64,000 nt of DNA. Source: JAVBMV01 sp031552145 (GTDB lineage: Bacteria; Myxococcota; Myxococcia; Myxococcales; UBA5297). Positions within the stretch are counted from its first letter, which is position 1. Each line of letters opens with the position of its first letter. A program made the position numbers and the translations under genes. The notes under the pieces are model-generated. The model did not search any database, was not told where the DNA came from, and saw nothing but the letters and a program-made list of their open reading frames with translations. Positions 26,427-35,113 of this stretch are shown here, in pieces. Where the stretch lies: assembly GCA_031552145.1 (NCBI GenBank), contig JAVBMV010000001.1, positions 124,001 through 188,000 of the forward strand, written 5' to 3'.

Positions 26427-27455
26427 ATGGAGACAGCCTGGGTAGTCCGCGCAGGGCGCGGCTCGGAGAACATCGACGACTTCGTCGATAAATGCGTCGT
26501 CGCGCTCGGCGATCCGGAAATCGGAGATGTCTCCTCCAAGTCCAAAGAGGAGATAACGGCGCTCTACGCCAGGCTCTTTCCTACCGAAAAGGAGCGCTCT
26601 ATCTCCACCTGGGCAAACCAGATGGCCCGGTTCACCACTGAGTTCGCGACCGGGGATGCTGTGGTGACATTCGATCGCGATCGGCGCCTGTACCTGCTGG
26701 GGACCATCGAGTCGAGCTACTCTTGGAGACCGGATTTGATCGCGGAGTTTCCGCACATTCGCAAGGTCCGCTGGACCCGTGAGGTCGCCCGCGACGACCT
26801 GAACATCGAGACGCGCAACACCTTGGGCGCCATCCAGACCATCTTCCGAATCGGGCACGAGGCCTGGTCCGAGCTCCAGGCGCACGCGAAGCCGATGAAC
26901 GGAGACCGGAGCAACAAGCCGCCGCCATCGACCGAGCCCACTTCTCATCGCCGAGATGTGGAGGAGGAAAGCGAGGAGCGCCGCGACCTCATCGCTGCCG
27001 CGATCGTTCAAGCCGATACCTTCATCGAGGATGCGATTGACCGCCTCGATCCCTACGAGATGCAGGAGCTGATCGCCGGGATCCTTCGAGCCATGGGATA
27101 CAGAACGCAAGTTTCGGCAAAGGGTGCCGACCGCGGCGTCGATATTTTCGCCTCGCCCGATGGCCTCGGCCTTGAGGAGCCACGCATCTTCGTCGAGGTA
27201 AAGCACCGGGAGGACAAGATTGGGGCACCCGCCATCCGAGCATTTCTGGGTGGTCGCAAACCCGGCGACCGCTGCCTCTATGTGAGCACCGGGGGATTCC
27301 GGAAGGATGCGCTCTACGAAGCCGACCGCGCGGGTGTGCCGCTCCGCCTCCTCACTCGCGAAGACGTGCGTCGGCTCTTGGTCGAGTACAACGAGAAGCT
27401 CGATCCGCCGACGCAGGCCCTCGTCCCGCTGCGCCGAATCTACTGGCCCGCGTAG
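26427..27455 (+). CDS. Mrr-type restriction endonuclease with EVE-like N-terminal domain
   Basis: 342 residues. Residues 1-150 (WVVRAGRGSENIDDFV, GDAVVTFDRDRRLYLLGTIE) resemble the EVE/PUA-like reader domain of Mrr-family proteins, which senses modified bases. Residues ~210-335 form a PD-(D/E)XK nuclease: YEMQELIAGILRAMGYRTQV, GVDIFASPDG, and IFVEVKHRED carrying the E-x-K catalytic pair. It is likely a type IV enzyme that cuts foreign modified DNA; no methyltransferase is nearby, as expected for that type. AAGGAG lies 6 nt before the ATG. Confidence 0.82.
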   Translation: METAWVVRAGRGSENIDDFVDKCVVALGDPEIGDVSSKSKEEITALYARLFPTEKERSISTWANQMARFTTEFATGDAVVTFDRDRRLYLLGTIESSYSWRPDLIAEFPHIRKVRWTREVARDDLNIETRNTLGAIQTIFRIGHEAWSELQAHAKPMNGDRSNKPPPSTEPTSHRRDVEEESEERRDLIAAAIVQADTFIEDAIDRLDPYEMQELIAGILRAMGYRTQVSAKGADRGVDIFASPDGLGLEEPRIFVEVKHREDKIGAPAIRAFLGGRKPGDRCLYVSTGGFRKDALYEADRAGVPLRLLTREDVRRLLVEYNEKLDPPTQALVPLRRIYWPA

Positions 27456-27553
27456 TCACGCCTCCACGGATTCAACCCTGCCTCCGCACTGCGAGGGCAA
27501 AGGCAGGCATGGCTGGGAAAACCTTAGCCCTCGCCTGAAATCTTCGCCAACGG

Positions 27554-27572
27554 CGTTGTCTTCGCGACAACG
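27554..27572 (-). terminator. stem-loop downstream of the phage-like repeat gene
   Basis: CGTTGTC-TTCGC-GACAACG, a perfect 7-bp stem with a 5-nt loop just past the stop of the minus-strand gene. No clear T tract, so its terminator function is tentative. Confidence 0.35.
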
Positions 27573-27579
27573 CTCCCCT

Positions 27580-28659
27580 TCAAGCGATGGCGTTGTAGTA
27601 GCCATTCCAGACGCCGACCCCGCCGGCCCCGAGGGTCACCGTCGCGGTGAGGGCGAACCCCTCCGAGAAGCTGTCTTCGACGACGATGTCGGTGATGTTG
27701 TAGCGATAGGCTTGGAGGGTCACCGACGACGGAGTCGACGGGAACCGGTTCCGGTAGTTGACGACCACGCCCCCCGTGACGCTGGCCGTTGCGGCGGTCG
27801 GATTGCAGAGCTTCAACCCGCACCGGCCCGTCTCCTTCATTCCGGCCCGCATCATGAATCCTGAGTCATTCGATCCGCTCAAGGACAGGTTCCATGACTT
27901 CGGCCAGGTCGCGAACGATCCCGAACCGGACGGCGCGTATACGATCTCGAAATTGTTTCTACCGATTCGGAACGCGGCGCAGTTGTAGCTGGCGCTGACC
28001 GGCACCCAGTTGGAGCCATCCCAGGTGACAGCAACGCAGAACCAGACCGAGTCCGAGTCCTGGTAGACCCGGAACTCGCTCGCCACATATCCGGCGCCGT
28101 TTGCCTGCCACAGCAGTGACCGATATCCGTTGGACAGGTAGGGCTGCCGAATAGTCCTGTGCTGTCCCCCATAGGACTCGTTGTTCCGGAAGTGATCGCC
28201 GCTGAGGCTGGACAGAATCTCCGCGAGCGCCGTCTCAGCGTTGACGGCGCTCAGCATGCTGGCTGCGTCGAGCACGGAGATCGCGCTCGCCGCGTGCGCT
28301 TCGGTCGAAGCGTTCTGGTGACCGTTGAGCGCCGACAGCAACGCTATGAGCTGCGAGCGTGCGGTTCCGGCCGCGAGCGAGCTCGGCGAACCGGAGACCG
28401 CCTCCGCGCCCACTCTGGTCGCTCCCGATGCCCCCGAGGTGGTCGAGACGAGCGCGCCAACCAGATCGATGATCTGCTGCTGGATGGTGGTCGAGGAGAT
28501 GAAGTTGGTCGGCGTCGAGGTGATCGCCGTCCCCGAATGCGCCGTCGCCCCGATGATGTGTCCGTTGATGAAACTGAGAAGTGCCGCCAGCTGAGACTTC
28601 ACCGTACCCGCAGCGAGGGCGTTGGGACTCCCCGTCGCGGCGTCCGCACCCACCCGCAT
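27580..28659 (-). CDS. phage-structural-like protein with internal repeats
   Basis: Up to 402 residues if started at 28788; 359 residues from the ATG at 28659. Two ~75-residue repeats begin MRVGADAATGSPNALAAGT and TRVGAEAVSGSPSSLAAGT, each followed by a helix SQL.ALLS..NGH and an AHxGTAI/AHAASAI turn; a third partial copy follows. The C-terminal ~200 residues are beta-rich and end GVGVWNGYYNAIA. Repeats of this type occur in tail-fibre or other phage structural proteins, but no other phage gene is nearby. I cannot name the family. The region before 28659 lacks repeat similarity and may be a truncated end. Confidence 0.55.
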   Translation of the reverse strand: MRVGADAATGSPNALAAGTVKSQLAALLSFINGHIIGATAHSGTAITSTPTNFISSTTIQQQIIDLVGALVSTTSGASGATRVGAEAVSGSPSSLAAGTARSQLIALLSALNGHQNASTEAHAASAISVLDAASMLSAVNAETALAEILSSLSGDHFRNNESYGGQHRTIRQPYLSNGYRSLLWQANGAGYVASEFRVYQDSDSVWFCVAVTWDGSNWVPVSASYNCAAFRIGRNNFEIVYAPSGSGSFATWPKSWNLSLSGSNDSGFMMRAGMKETGRCGLKLCNPTAATASVTGGVVVNYRNRFPSTPSSVTLQAYRYNITDIVVEDSFSEGFALTATVTLGAGGVGVWNGYYNAIA

Positions 28660-28813
28660 CGTGTGCCTCGCGAGCGTGGACGGCCGCCCCTCGGTCGGCG
28701 AGTATCCGGAGAAGGGGCGAAATGAAGCGATCAAAAGAAGGTACGGGCATGGCAAGCCGACTTTCGCACGGAACCCACGCGTGGGCAAAATGAGGCCATG
28801 CTATCCTTCCCCA

Positions 28814-29368
28814 ATGCGAAGCGCGCCCGAACACCTCTTGACCCCTCGCCTTCTGCTGCGTCGACCGCTCGCGAGTGACATCGAGGCGATCTTTCGACGG
28901 TATGCGAGCGACCCGGAGGTGACGAAATACCTCGCGTGGCCGCGTCATCAGCGACTGGAGGAGACCGAGGCGTTCTTGGAGCTGAGCGATCACGAGTGGA
29001 CCACCCACGGTTGTGGCCCCTACCTCATCCTGCTCCAGTCGACCGAAGCGGTGCTCGGAAGCACCGGCCTGCACATCGTTGGCCCCATGCGCGCTTCCAC
29101 CGGATACGTTCTTGCGCGCGACGCTTGGAGACACGGCTACGCAACGGAGGCCACTCTGGCGATCGCTGCGCTTGCCGAGCGCGCTGGCATCGTTCGCCTC
29201 GAGGCGCACTGCCACACCGAGCACCACGCATCGGCCCGCGTCCTCGAGAAGAGCGGCTTCTCGCTCGAAGGCGTGCAACGACGTTCCATTCTTTTTCCCC
29301 AGATCGATCCGACCACCCTCCTAGACGTGCGTTGCTACGTTCGCCTCTTTCCGACTGAAACGGGGTGA
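28814..29368 (+). CDS. GNAT family N-acetyltransferase (RimJ/RimL-like)
   Basis: 184 residues. Begins LTPRLLLRRPLASDIEAIF, the usual RimJ/L-type start, with the acetyl-CoA loop region YVLARDAWRHGYATEATLAI and the C-terminal ASARVLEKSGFSLEG. It acetylates an amine of unknown nature (protein N-terminus, antibiotic or metabolite). The ATG at 28814 is the only start after the antisense gene begins. Divergent from the phage-like gene. Confidence 0.85.
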   Translation: MRSAPEHLLTPRLLLRRPLASDIEAIFRRYASDPEVTKYLAWPRHQRLEETEAFLELSDHEWTTHGCGPYLILLQSTEAVLGSTGLHIVGPMRASTGYVLARDAWRHGYATEATLAIAALAERAGIVRLEAHCHTEHHASARVLEKSGFSLEGVQRRSILFPQIDPTTLLDVRCYVRLFPTETG

Positions 29369-29594
29369 GGGCTGATGGCGACGAAAAGCGCCCCGGCGTG
29401 GCGGCAAGAAGCACCCCACCAGTCACGCAGGCGAGCTCGGCAAATGCCCTCTGCCAAGTGCCTTGGACAGTGTCGAGCCCTCGTGTTGTTCGGGCAGGGC
29501 AGGGGGGCACACGCGTGTCAGCCCCTGCTGCTAATCTACGCAGCAACCTCTGAACCAGGCGCGCCGCTCGTGAGCGCGTCAGGGTAGGGCGGTG
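29369..29594. other. no supported gene
   Basis: Between the GNAT stop and the DUF1016 remnant I find no frame with recognisable protein sequence, no stem-loop with a T tract and no promoter I can support. Confidence 0.5.
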
Positions 29595-29985
29595 ATGGCT
29601 ACCAAGAAGAAGCTGGCGCCCACGGTGCACACCACACAGGAGACTCGACCAGCGTTCGTGCGCGCGCGCGGCGATGGCGAGGCGCGGCTTCCTGTGGCGC
29701 GACCGAAGTCAGAGCATCCGAAAATACATGCGCGCCTTCGCGGCGGCCTGGTCCGACCCGACAATTGCGCAACTGGCGTTGCGCAAACTCCCGTGGGGCC
29801 AGAACCTTGCTCTTCTCGACAAGCTCAACGATTTCGGGATGCGACTCTGGTACGCGCGAGAGTGCGCCAAGCATGGCTGGAGCCGCAGCATCCTAGAGCT
29901 TCACATCGAGCGGCGCCTGCACGAGCAATTCGATGCCGAGACGATGCCTCCCAAGAAGTCCGGCGGAAAGAGGAGGGGGGCATGA
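29595..29985 (+). pseudogene. DUF1016 (YhcG-type) remnant, middle deleted and frameshifted
   Basis: An ATG at 29595 opens MATKKKLAPTVHTTQETRPA, a plausible N-terminus. Around 29680 the recognisable sequence moves to another frame: SQSIRKYMRAFAAAW, then ALRKLPWGQNLALLDKL and RECAKHGWSRSILELHIE, which is the end of the DUF1016 N-terminal domain. About 60 codons between these parts and the whole C-terminal PD-(D/E)XK nuclease domain are missing. The stop overlaps the next start (ATGA at 29982-29985). Not a working nuclease. Confidence 0.7.
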
Positions 29986-30455
29986 GCTTGCCGATCGCGA
30001 TCACCGATCTTCTCCACGGCCACGCCGTCGAATGGGAGCGGCTCGAGTTCAAGGAGAGCTGGAACCCACTCGAGGTGCTCCACACGCTCTGCGCCTTCGG
30101 TACCGGCGACGATCACTCGTTCTTCGCGACTGTGCTGCCCATCCATCCCGACGCCAAAGCGGCCGCGCCTCACTTGCATGGTGACTTGCATGATCCGACA
30201 GGCCAAGCCGCCCCGGAAGTCACCCCGGAAGTTCGGCGTCTGCTGGACGCTCTTCACGGAGAGATGAGCCGTCGCGAGTTACAAGCTGAACTCGACCTGA
30301 AAGACGACGATCATGTTCGAGAGGCCTACATTCTTCCCGCGCTTGCAGCCGGCTTTGTCGAGATGACCGTCCCGGACAAGCCGAACAGCCGAAGCCAGCG
30401 CTACCGGCTCACCCCCGCTGGCAGGGCACTGCGCGCAAAGCAGGAGAAGACATGA
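29982..30455 (+). pseudogene. AlbA_2-domain ATP-binding protein with ~300 central codons deleted
   Basis: 157 residues in an open frame. The first ~40 (DLLHGHAVEWERLEFKESWN, then VLHTLCAF) are the start of an AlbA_2 domain protein. They run directly into GDDHSFFATVLPIHPDAKA and the C-terminal winged helix (GEMSRRELQAELDLKDDDHV, VEMTVPDKPNSRSQRYRLTP). In intact relatives these ends are separated by roughly 300 residues including the ATPase-like domain. The frame is preserved, so a short fusion protein could be made. It is coupled to both neighbours by ATGA overlaps. Confidence 0.72.
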
Positions 30456-31291
30456 TCACTCACGAACAACTTCAGGCGATCATCACCCAGGGAGAGTCTC
30501 AAACCTTGGAGTTCAAGCGCTCGACCGCCGAGTTGCGGCGCGCGGGCGAGACCTTGTGCGCATTTCTCAATACCGATGGCGGCCAGGTGCTCCTCGGTAT
30601 CGGCCCTGATGGCAAGATCGCTGGCGGACATCATGCTGCGCGACGGGGAGCATCTTCCGAGAGGATCGCCAGCCAGTGCCCTCCGAGGCATTGCGCGAGA
30701 TCATCATCAACGCCGTCATTCACCGCGATCTCAGCGACCCCAGCTCCTACGTTGCCATCGCTGTGTTCGATGATCGCATCGAAGTGCGCAGCGTCGGCGA
30801 CTTGCCTTTCGGTATCAGTGCCGAGCAGCTCTCTGGGGACCATCCCTCCAAGCCCCGGAACCCGGACGTTGCCAGCGCCTTCCATCGCACCGGTGCGATC
30901 GAGGTATGGGGGCGCGGCACCAACCGCGTGATCGACGCGTGCCGCGCCTGGGGCATCGGGGCGCCAACGTTCAAGGTCGACATGGGCGTCACGACCGTCA
31001 CCTTCCGAGCCGAGATCGTGCCTGGCGTCGAGCGTCAGGGACCAAGTTGGGACCAAGCTGAAGCTAAACTCGGAGCAGGTTCAAGTCCTCGAAATCGCGT
31101 CGGAACCTCATTCTCTATCGGAACTCATGGACCCCTCGGGACGCACAAACAGGACGAAGTTCCGGGACCAAGTCTTGGATCCTCTGCTTCGGGCGGGACT
31201 GCTGGAGATGACGATCCCTGACAAGCCTCGTAGCCCGAAGCAGCGATACCGCGCGACGGACGCAGGCCGCGAGGCTGCAAAGAAGGGATAG
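30452..31291 (+). pseudogene. second AlbA_2/HATPase-like protein, internal deletion plus frameshifts
   Basis: Starts with ATG in an ATGA overlap. Frame A reads LEFKRSTAELRRAGETLCAF and LGIGPDGKIAG (AlbA_2 domain), then breaks near 30630. Frame B takes up at EDRQPVPSEALREIIINAVI and continues through VAIAVFDDRIEVRSVGDLPF and EVWGRGTNRVIDACRAWGI (GHKL-like C-terminal ATPase part) to ~31040. The winged-helix end (LLEMTIPDKPRSPKQRYRAT) is again in frame A and stops at 31291. About 200 codons are missing at the first junction. The gene is dead or split. Confidence 0.75.
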
Positions 31292-31481
31292 CACCAATGA
31301 ATCCGTGCTTGCCCCGCGCGCAGATGTCACGTTCTCTCCGAAATACGCTGATTTCCCCTGCAACTCCAACCACTTACCCATTTGGGGAGTCTCTACCACC
31401 CCGCCCAGATCGCGTTGGTGAGCCGCACCCTCTGCGGTCCAGCCACGAGGGTCACCCAATGCACCACAACCCGAGTCCCTG

Positions 31482-31640
31482 ATGATTCTCGATGACGCGC
31501 CATTCAAGAACAGAAAGCCCCTCCCCGAACGACTTCGCTCGTTTGGATTTCGCGAGGACGCGGGAGCCTACATCTACACGGCCCAACTGTTCGACGGCCA
31601 GTTCGAATCAGCTCGCGCTAAAATGAGCGACCGCAAATGA
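31482..31640 (+). pseudogene. 52-residue fragment resembling the N-terminal domain of MmcQ/YjbR-type proteins
   Basis: ATG at 31482; reads DDAPFKNRKPLPERLRSFGF then YIYTAQLFDGQFESARAK and stops. The pattern 'rLxsfGF...gYxYxxxLxdGQF' is that of small MmcQ/YjbR-associated proteins, which are normally longer. Its TGA overlaps the next ATG (ATGA at 31637). Likely a 3'-truncated gene joined to the acetyltransferase gene. Nothing supported lies in 31292-31481. Confidence 0.45.
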
Positions 31641-32182
31641 GACGAGGCACAAACTCCTATCGGACGGCAAGACTCCTCTTGCGAGAATGGAAAGAGTCCG
31701 ATCTCGAGCCATTCGCCCAGATGAACGCCGACCCCGAGGTCATGGCACACATGCCGGGCCTCCTTCACCGCGCCGAGAGCGACGCGCTCGTCGACCGCAT
31801 CAAGGCGCACTTTGGCGAACACGGTTTCGGTGGCTGGGCGATTGAGGTTCCGGGCGTCGCTCCATTCATCGGCTTCGTGGGGTTCGCTCGTGTGGGATTC
31901 AACGCGCACTTCACGCCCGCGATCGAGATCGCCTGGCGCCTCGCCCGCTCAGCCTGGGACCACGGCTATGCAACCGAGGCCGCTCACGAGGCCTGCCGCA
32001 TCGCCTTCGAAGAGCTGCAGCTTCCGGAGATCGTGGCGTTCACGGTGCCAACCAACATCCGATCGCGTCGAGTGATGGAGCGACTGGGAATGAGGCATGA
32101 CCCGGCCGACGACTTCGACCATCCCAGGCTGCCTGAGGGCCACCCTCTTCGCCGACATGTGCTGTATCGGCTATCGCGCTAA
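31637..32182 (+). CDS. GNAT family N-acetyltransferase (RimJ/RimL-like)
   Basis: 181 residues. YRTARLLLREWKESDLEPFA at the N-terminus, then IEIAWRLARSAWDHGYATEA (acetyl-CoA binding) and IRSRRVMERLGMRHDPADDF, the classic RimJ/L layout. The short end (HPLRRHVLYRLSR) is complete. Substrate unknown. Its start overlaps the stop of the preceding fragment. Confidence 0.88.
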   Translation: MRRGTNSYRTARLLLREWKESDLEPFAQMNADPEVMAHMPGLLHRAESDALVDRIKAHFGEHGFGGWAIEVPGVAPFIGFVGFARVGFNAHFTPAIEIAWRLARSAWDHGYATEAAHEACRIAFEELQLPEIVAFTVPTNIRSRRVMERLGMRHDPADDFDHPRLPEGHPLRRHVLYRLSR

Positions 32183-32251
32183 GCACCCGAGTCAGGCGGC
32201 CCGCCTTCGGTGCATATTGACATCTGGAGCGCCATTTGTCACGATGCCCCC

Positions 32252-32830
32252 ATGCCAACGATGATCACAGACGACGAAGCTGCTGCCCGCCGTGCGAAGG
32301 TCTTGACCGCCGCGCGCTGGTGCTTCCTCAACTTCGGCTTCGCGAAGACCGCGTTCGAGGACATCGCCAGGCGTGCTGGCCTCTCCCGCACGCTTCTCTA
32401 TCGGCTCTTCAAGGACAAAGAGGACATCTACCGAGCTGTCTTCGTGGACTGGCTGGTCTCTCGTCACCCCGCCGCGATGGAAGTCGCCAACGGGCCGGGC
32501 AGACCCTTTGAGCGCCTGCTCAGCGTGTGCCGTCTGGTAGCGATCGAGCCCTGGGCCGAGATGGTCGGCGCCCCGATGGGGAGCGAGTTCCTCACCGCTT
32601 GCGAGCGAATCGATCCGGCGAGCGAAGCGCTGCATCGCAAGGTCGCCCTCGAATGCGTCACCGCGATCCTCGGCGATAAGGCGAGCGCCGAAGTCTTTCT
32701 TCTCGCCCTCGATGGTCTGCTTGCGGACCAACCATCGGTCGAGATTCTCGAACAGCGCACGAAGGTGCTGGCCACACGCTTCGCACCACAAACACGAAGG
32801 AGGGGACCCACTCATGGCAGACGACCTTGA
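32252..32830 (+). CDS. TetR family transcriptional regulator
   Basis: 192 residues. N-terminal helix-turn-helix: RRAKVLTAARWCFLNFGFAK, TAFEDIARRAGLSRTLLYRL and FKDKEDIYRAVF. The ligand-binding part is not distinctive. GTG at 32210 and ATG at 32261 are alternative starts. Its last 17 bp overlap the SDR gene, whose ribosome site is inside this coding sequence, so it probably controls its own operon with that SDR. Confidence 0.88.
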   Translation: MPTMITDDEAAARRAKVLTAARWCFLNFGFAKTAFEDIARRAGLSRTLLYRLFKDKEDIYRAVFVDWLVSRHPAAMEVANGPGRPFERLLSVCRLVAIEPWAEMVGAPMGSEFLTACERIDPASEALHRKVALECVTAILGDKASAEVFLLALDGLLADQPSVEILEQRTKVLATRFAPQTRRRGPTHGRRP

Positions 32831-33701
32831 AGGAAAAGTGATCCTGATAACCGGCGCGACCGACGGCATCGGTAAGGCCGCCGCGACGGAGTTCGCCAAG
32901 CGCGGGGCGACGCTGACGATTGTCGGCCGCAACAAGCTGAAGACCGAGCAAGTGCTCGCCGAGTTGAGGACGTCGAGCAGGAACGAGAGCATCAACATGC
33001 TTCTCTGCGACCTTTCACGAGTCGCGGATGTGAAGCGCGTCGCCGAAGAGTTCAAGGCGAAGCATGAGCGGCTCGATGTCCTTGTCAACAACGCGGGCGC
33101 GACCTTCAAGAAGCCGACGATGGGTCCAGACGGATACGAGCTGACCTTCGCGCTCAACCACCTCGCCTACTTCCAGCTCACAACGTCGTTGCTCGACCTC
33201 ATCCGCAAGACTCCCGGCGCTCGCGTCGTGTCGACTTCAAGTGCCATGCAAGCTCGCGGGAGGCTTGACCTCGAGAAGACGGCGCATTCGATGGAGGGCT
33301 CAGGCCCGAGCGCCTACGCGACCTCCAAGCTCGCGAACGTCCTCTTCACGAAAGAACTCCAGCGGAGGCTCTCGGAGACCACGGCGACCGCGAACTGCTT
33401 CGAGCCGGGTATGGTCCGGACGCAATTCGGAGGCTTCGGGTCGGATCAGGGGTTCTTGTTGAATCTGGTGTACACGCTCGCGAAGCCCTTCTCGAGCACG
33501 CCGGTGCAAGGCGCGGACTCCCTCATCTGGCTCGCGACCTCCCCCGAGGCGGCGTCGCTCAAGGGCGAGTACGTCTCGAAGCGACGACCCGTGAGCCCTC
33601 AGAAGCAGGCACTCGACGCGATGCTCGCGGCGGACCTGTGGACGGCAAGCGAAAAGCTTTGCGCAGAAGCCACCGCCCGCGCGGCAACGGGCAACGCATG
33701 A
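32814..33701 (+). CDS. short-chain dehydrogenase/reductase
   Basis: 295 residues. NAD(P) motif TGATDGIG (residues ~13-20), NNAG in DVLVNNAGATFKK, catalytic Ser in VVSTSSAMQ and YxxxK as YATSK. It resembles the retinol-dehydrogenase-like SDRs; the substrate is unknown. AGGAGG lies ~10 nt before the ATG inside the TetR gene, deciding the start. Cytoplasmic, regulated with the overlapping TetR gene. Confidence 0.9.
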   Translation: MADDLEGKVILITGATDGIGKAAATEFAKRGATLTIVGRNKLKTEQVLAELRTSSRNESINMLLCDLSRVADVKRVAEEFKAKHERLDVLVNNAGATFKKPTMGPDGYELTFALNHLAYFQLTTSLLDLIRKTPGARVVSTSSAMQARGRLDLEKTAHSMEGSGPSAYATSKLANVLFTKELQRRLSETTATANCFEPGMVRTQFGGFGSDQGFLLNLVYTLAKPFSSTPVQGADSLIWLATSPEAASLKGEYVSKRRPVSPQKQALDAMLAADLWTASEKLCAEATARAATGNA

Positions 33702-33796
33702 GATTTCCCATTGGTCGACCCGGCGCAACCCTCGGAACAAGCTCTCTCGGCGGGCACGGGAAATCGCCACTGCCGAGCAGACCGGAGCGTAGATAA

Positions 33797-34924
33797 ATGA
33801 AGACTCTGTTGGCCATAGGCCTTCCTGTCGTGGTGCTCGGCTTGCTCGCCTTGTCCATATGGTACGTGGGCTCCCGGTTGTGCACGCTATTCGCGCTGAA
33901 TGCCCGTTGGCCTATTCGGGTCAGTATCGCGATAGGAGTCATCGGCGCGGGAGTCTCGGTGTTCGCGGCGGTGAAATCGTCGAGCGTGGCGATTGGAGTC
34001 CTCAACGTCATCGGCGGCTATGTCTTTGTCTTCTACATGTTTCTTCTGCTCGCACTCCTCTGCCTACACGCAGTCCAGCTCAGGTGGAACCCGCCCCTGC
34101 CATGGAGCGGTGCCGCAGTACTGACCCTGGCGTTAATAGCGACCGGAGTTGGCGCTCTTTGGGCGAACTCATTCCGTGTTGTTGAGACCGAGATTCGGCT
34201 GCGGGGGCTCAAGTCAGAGGTGTCCGTTATGCACATCTCGGACATTCACCTCGGCCACCATCGCGGACGGGCCTATCTTGCGAAGGTCGTGGAGGAGACA
34301 AACCGCCGCGAGCCAGACCTTGTTTTGCTCAACGGAGATCTCGTCGACTCAAACGCGGCGCTGGCGTCCGATGTCCTGGCGCCGTTGTCCGACCTCAAAG
34401 CGCCTGCCTACTTCGTGGGAGGAAACCACGAGAAGATGGTCGATACCCAGCGCGCGCTCGAGCTGATTGTTCGGCAGGGTGTTCGGGTCATGCACAACCA
34501 GGTCGTCGAGACCCATGGGCTCCAGCTCGTGGGTCTCGACTACATGAACGCGGACGAGGATACATTCGACATGCATCCCTCCGACGACACGCGCACGATC
34601 AAGTCGGTTTTGCCCAGCCTGCCCTTGAAAACGGAGCTGCCGTCTGTGCTCATGCACCACAGTCCGGTCGGCACCAAGTACGTCGCAACGGCGGGGATCG
34701 ACCTGATGGTCTCGGGCCATACTCACGCTGGCCAGGTGTTCCCCGCCTCACTGTTTGCGGCCCTGATTTTTCCGTTTGACCGGGGGCTCCATGAACAGGG
34801 CGGGACCAAGGTCTTCGTCTCGCAGGGAGCTGGTACCTTTCTGGCGCGTGTCCGACTGGGCACTTCCAACGAGCTCAACCTGCTGCGGCTGGTGCCCGAG
34901 ACTGGTCCGCTTCCGAGCCTATGA
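33797..34924 (+). CDS. membrane metallophosphoesterase (YkuE-like)
   Basis: 375 residues. Four hydrophobic helices occupy residues ~1-125, then a calcineurin-like phosphoesterase domain: MHISDIHLGHHRGRAYLAK (DxH), LLNGDLVDS (GD), FVGGNHEKM (GNHE), LMHHSPVG and SGHTHAGQVFPASL (GHTH). All metal ligands are present. YkuE-type enzymes act on lipid-linked phosphates at the membrane. The stop overlaps the ATG of a small frame at 34921. Confidence 0.9.
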   Translation: MKTLLAIGLPVVVLGLLALSIWYVGSRLCTLFALNARWPIRVSIAIGVIGAGVSVFAAVKSSSVAIGVLNVIGGYVFVFYMFLLLALLCLHAVQLRWNPPLPWSGAAVLTLALIATGVGALWANSFRVVETEIRLRGLKSEVSVMHISDIHLGHHRGRAYLAKVVEETNRREPDLVLLNGDLVDSNAALASDVLAPLSDLKAPAYFVGGNHEKMVDTQRALELIVRQGVRVMHNQVVETHGLQLVGLDYMNADEDTFDMHPSDDTRTIKSVLPSLPLKTELPSVLMHHSPVGTKYVATAGIDLMVSGHTHAGQVFPASLFAALIFPFDRGLHEQGGTKVFVSQGAGTFLARVRLGTSNELNLLRLVPETGPLPSL

Positions 34925-35058
34925 AGGACGTCGCCAAGAAGCGCGGCTTCGCGGACACCTATGCCATCCAGAACATCGGAACGGGCAAGGACATCAGGGT
35001 CTACAACGCTGGCATCGCCGACGGAACGAAGATCGTCCTCTACAGTCATTACGAATGA
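34921..35058 (+). CDS. 45-residue protein or fragment, RICIN-like ending
   Basis: ATG overlaps the phosphoesterase stop (ATGA). The product (AIQNIGTGKDIRVYNAGIAD, then GTKIVLYSHYE) resembles the start of a ricin-type beta-trefoil repeat, but is far too short for a domain. It may be the tail of a lost gene fused by deletion. I cannot assign a function. Confidence 0.4.
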   Translation: MKDVAKKRGFADTYAIQNIGTGKDIRVYNAGIADGTKIVLYSHYE

Positions 35059-35113
35059 GAGAACCGCCGATGGTCAGGTTCTTCGGCAGGGGGTTCGACG
35101 AACCCGCGCCCGC

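Noticed and set aside
27580..31500. Prophage
   Set aside because: Only one phage-like gene is present; no terminase, capsid, portal or lysis genes are seen.
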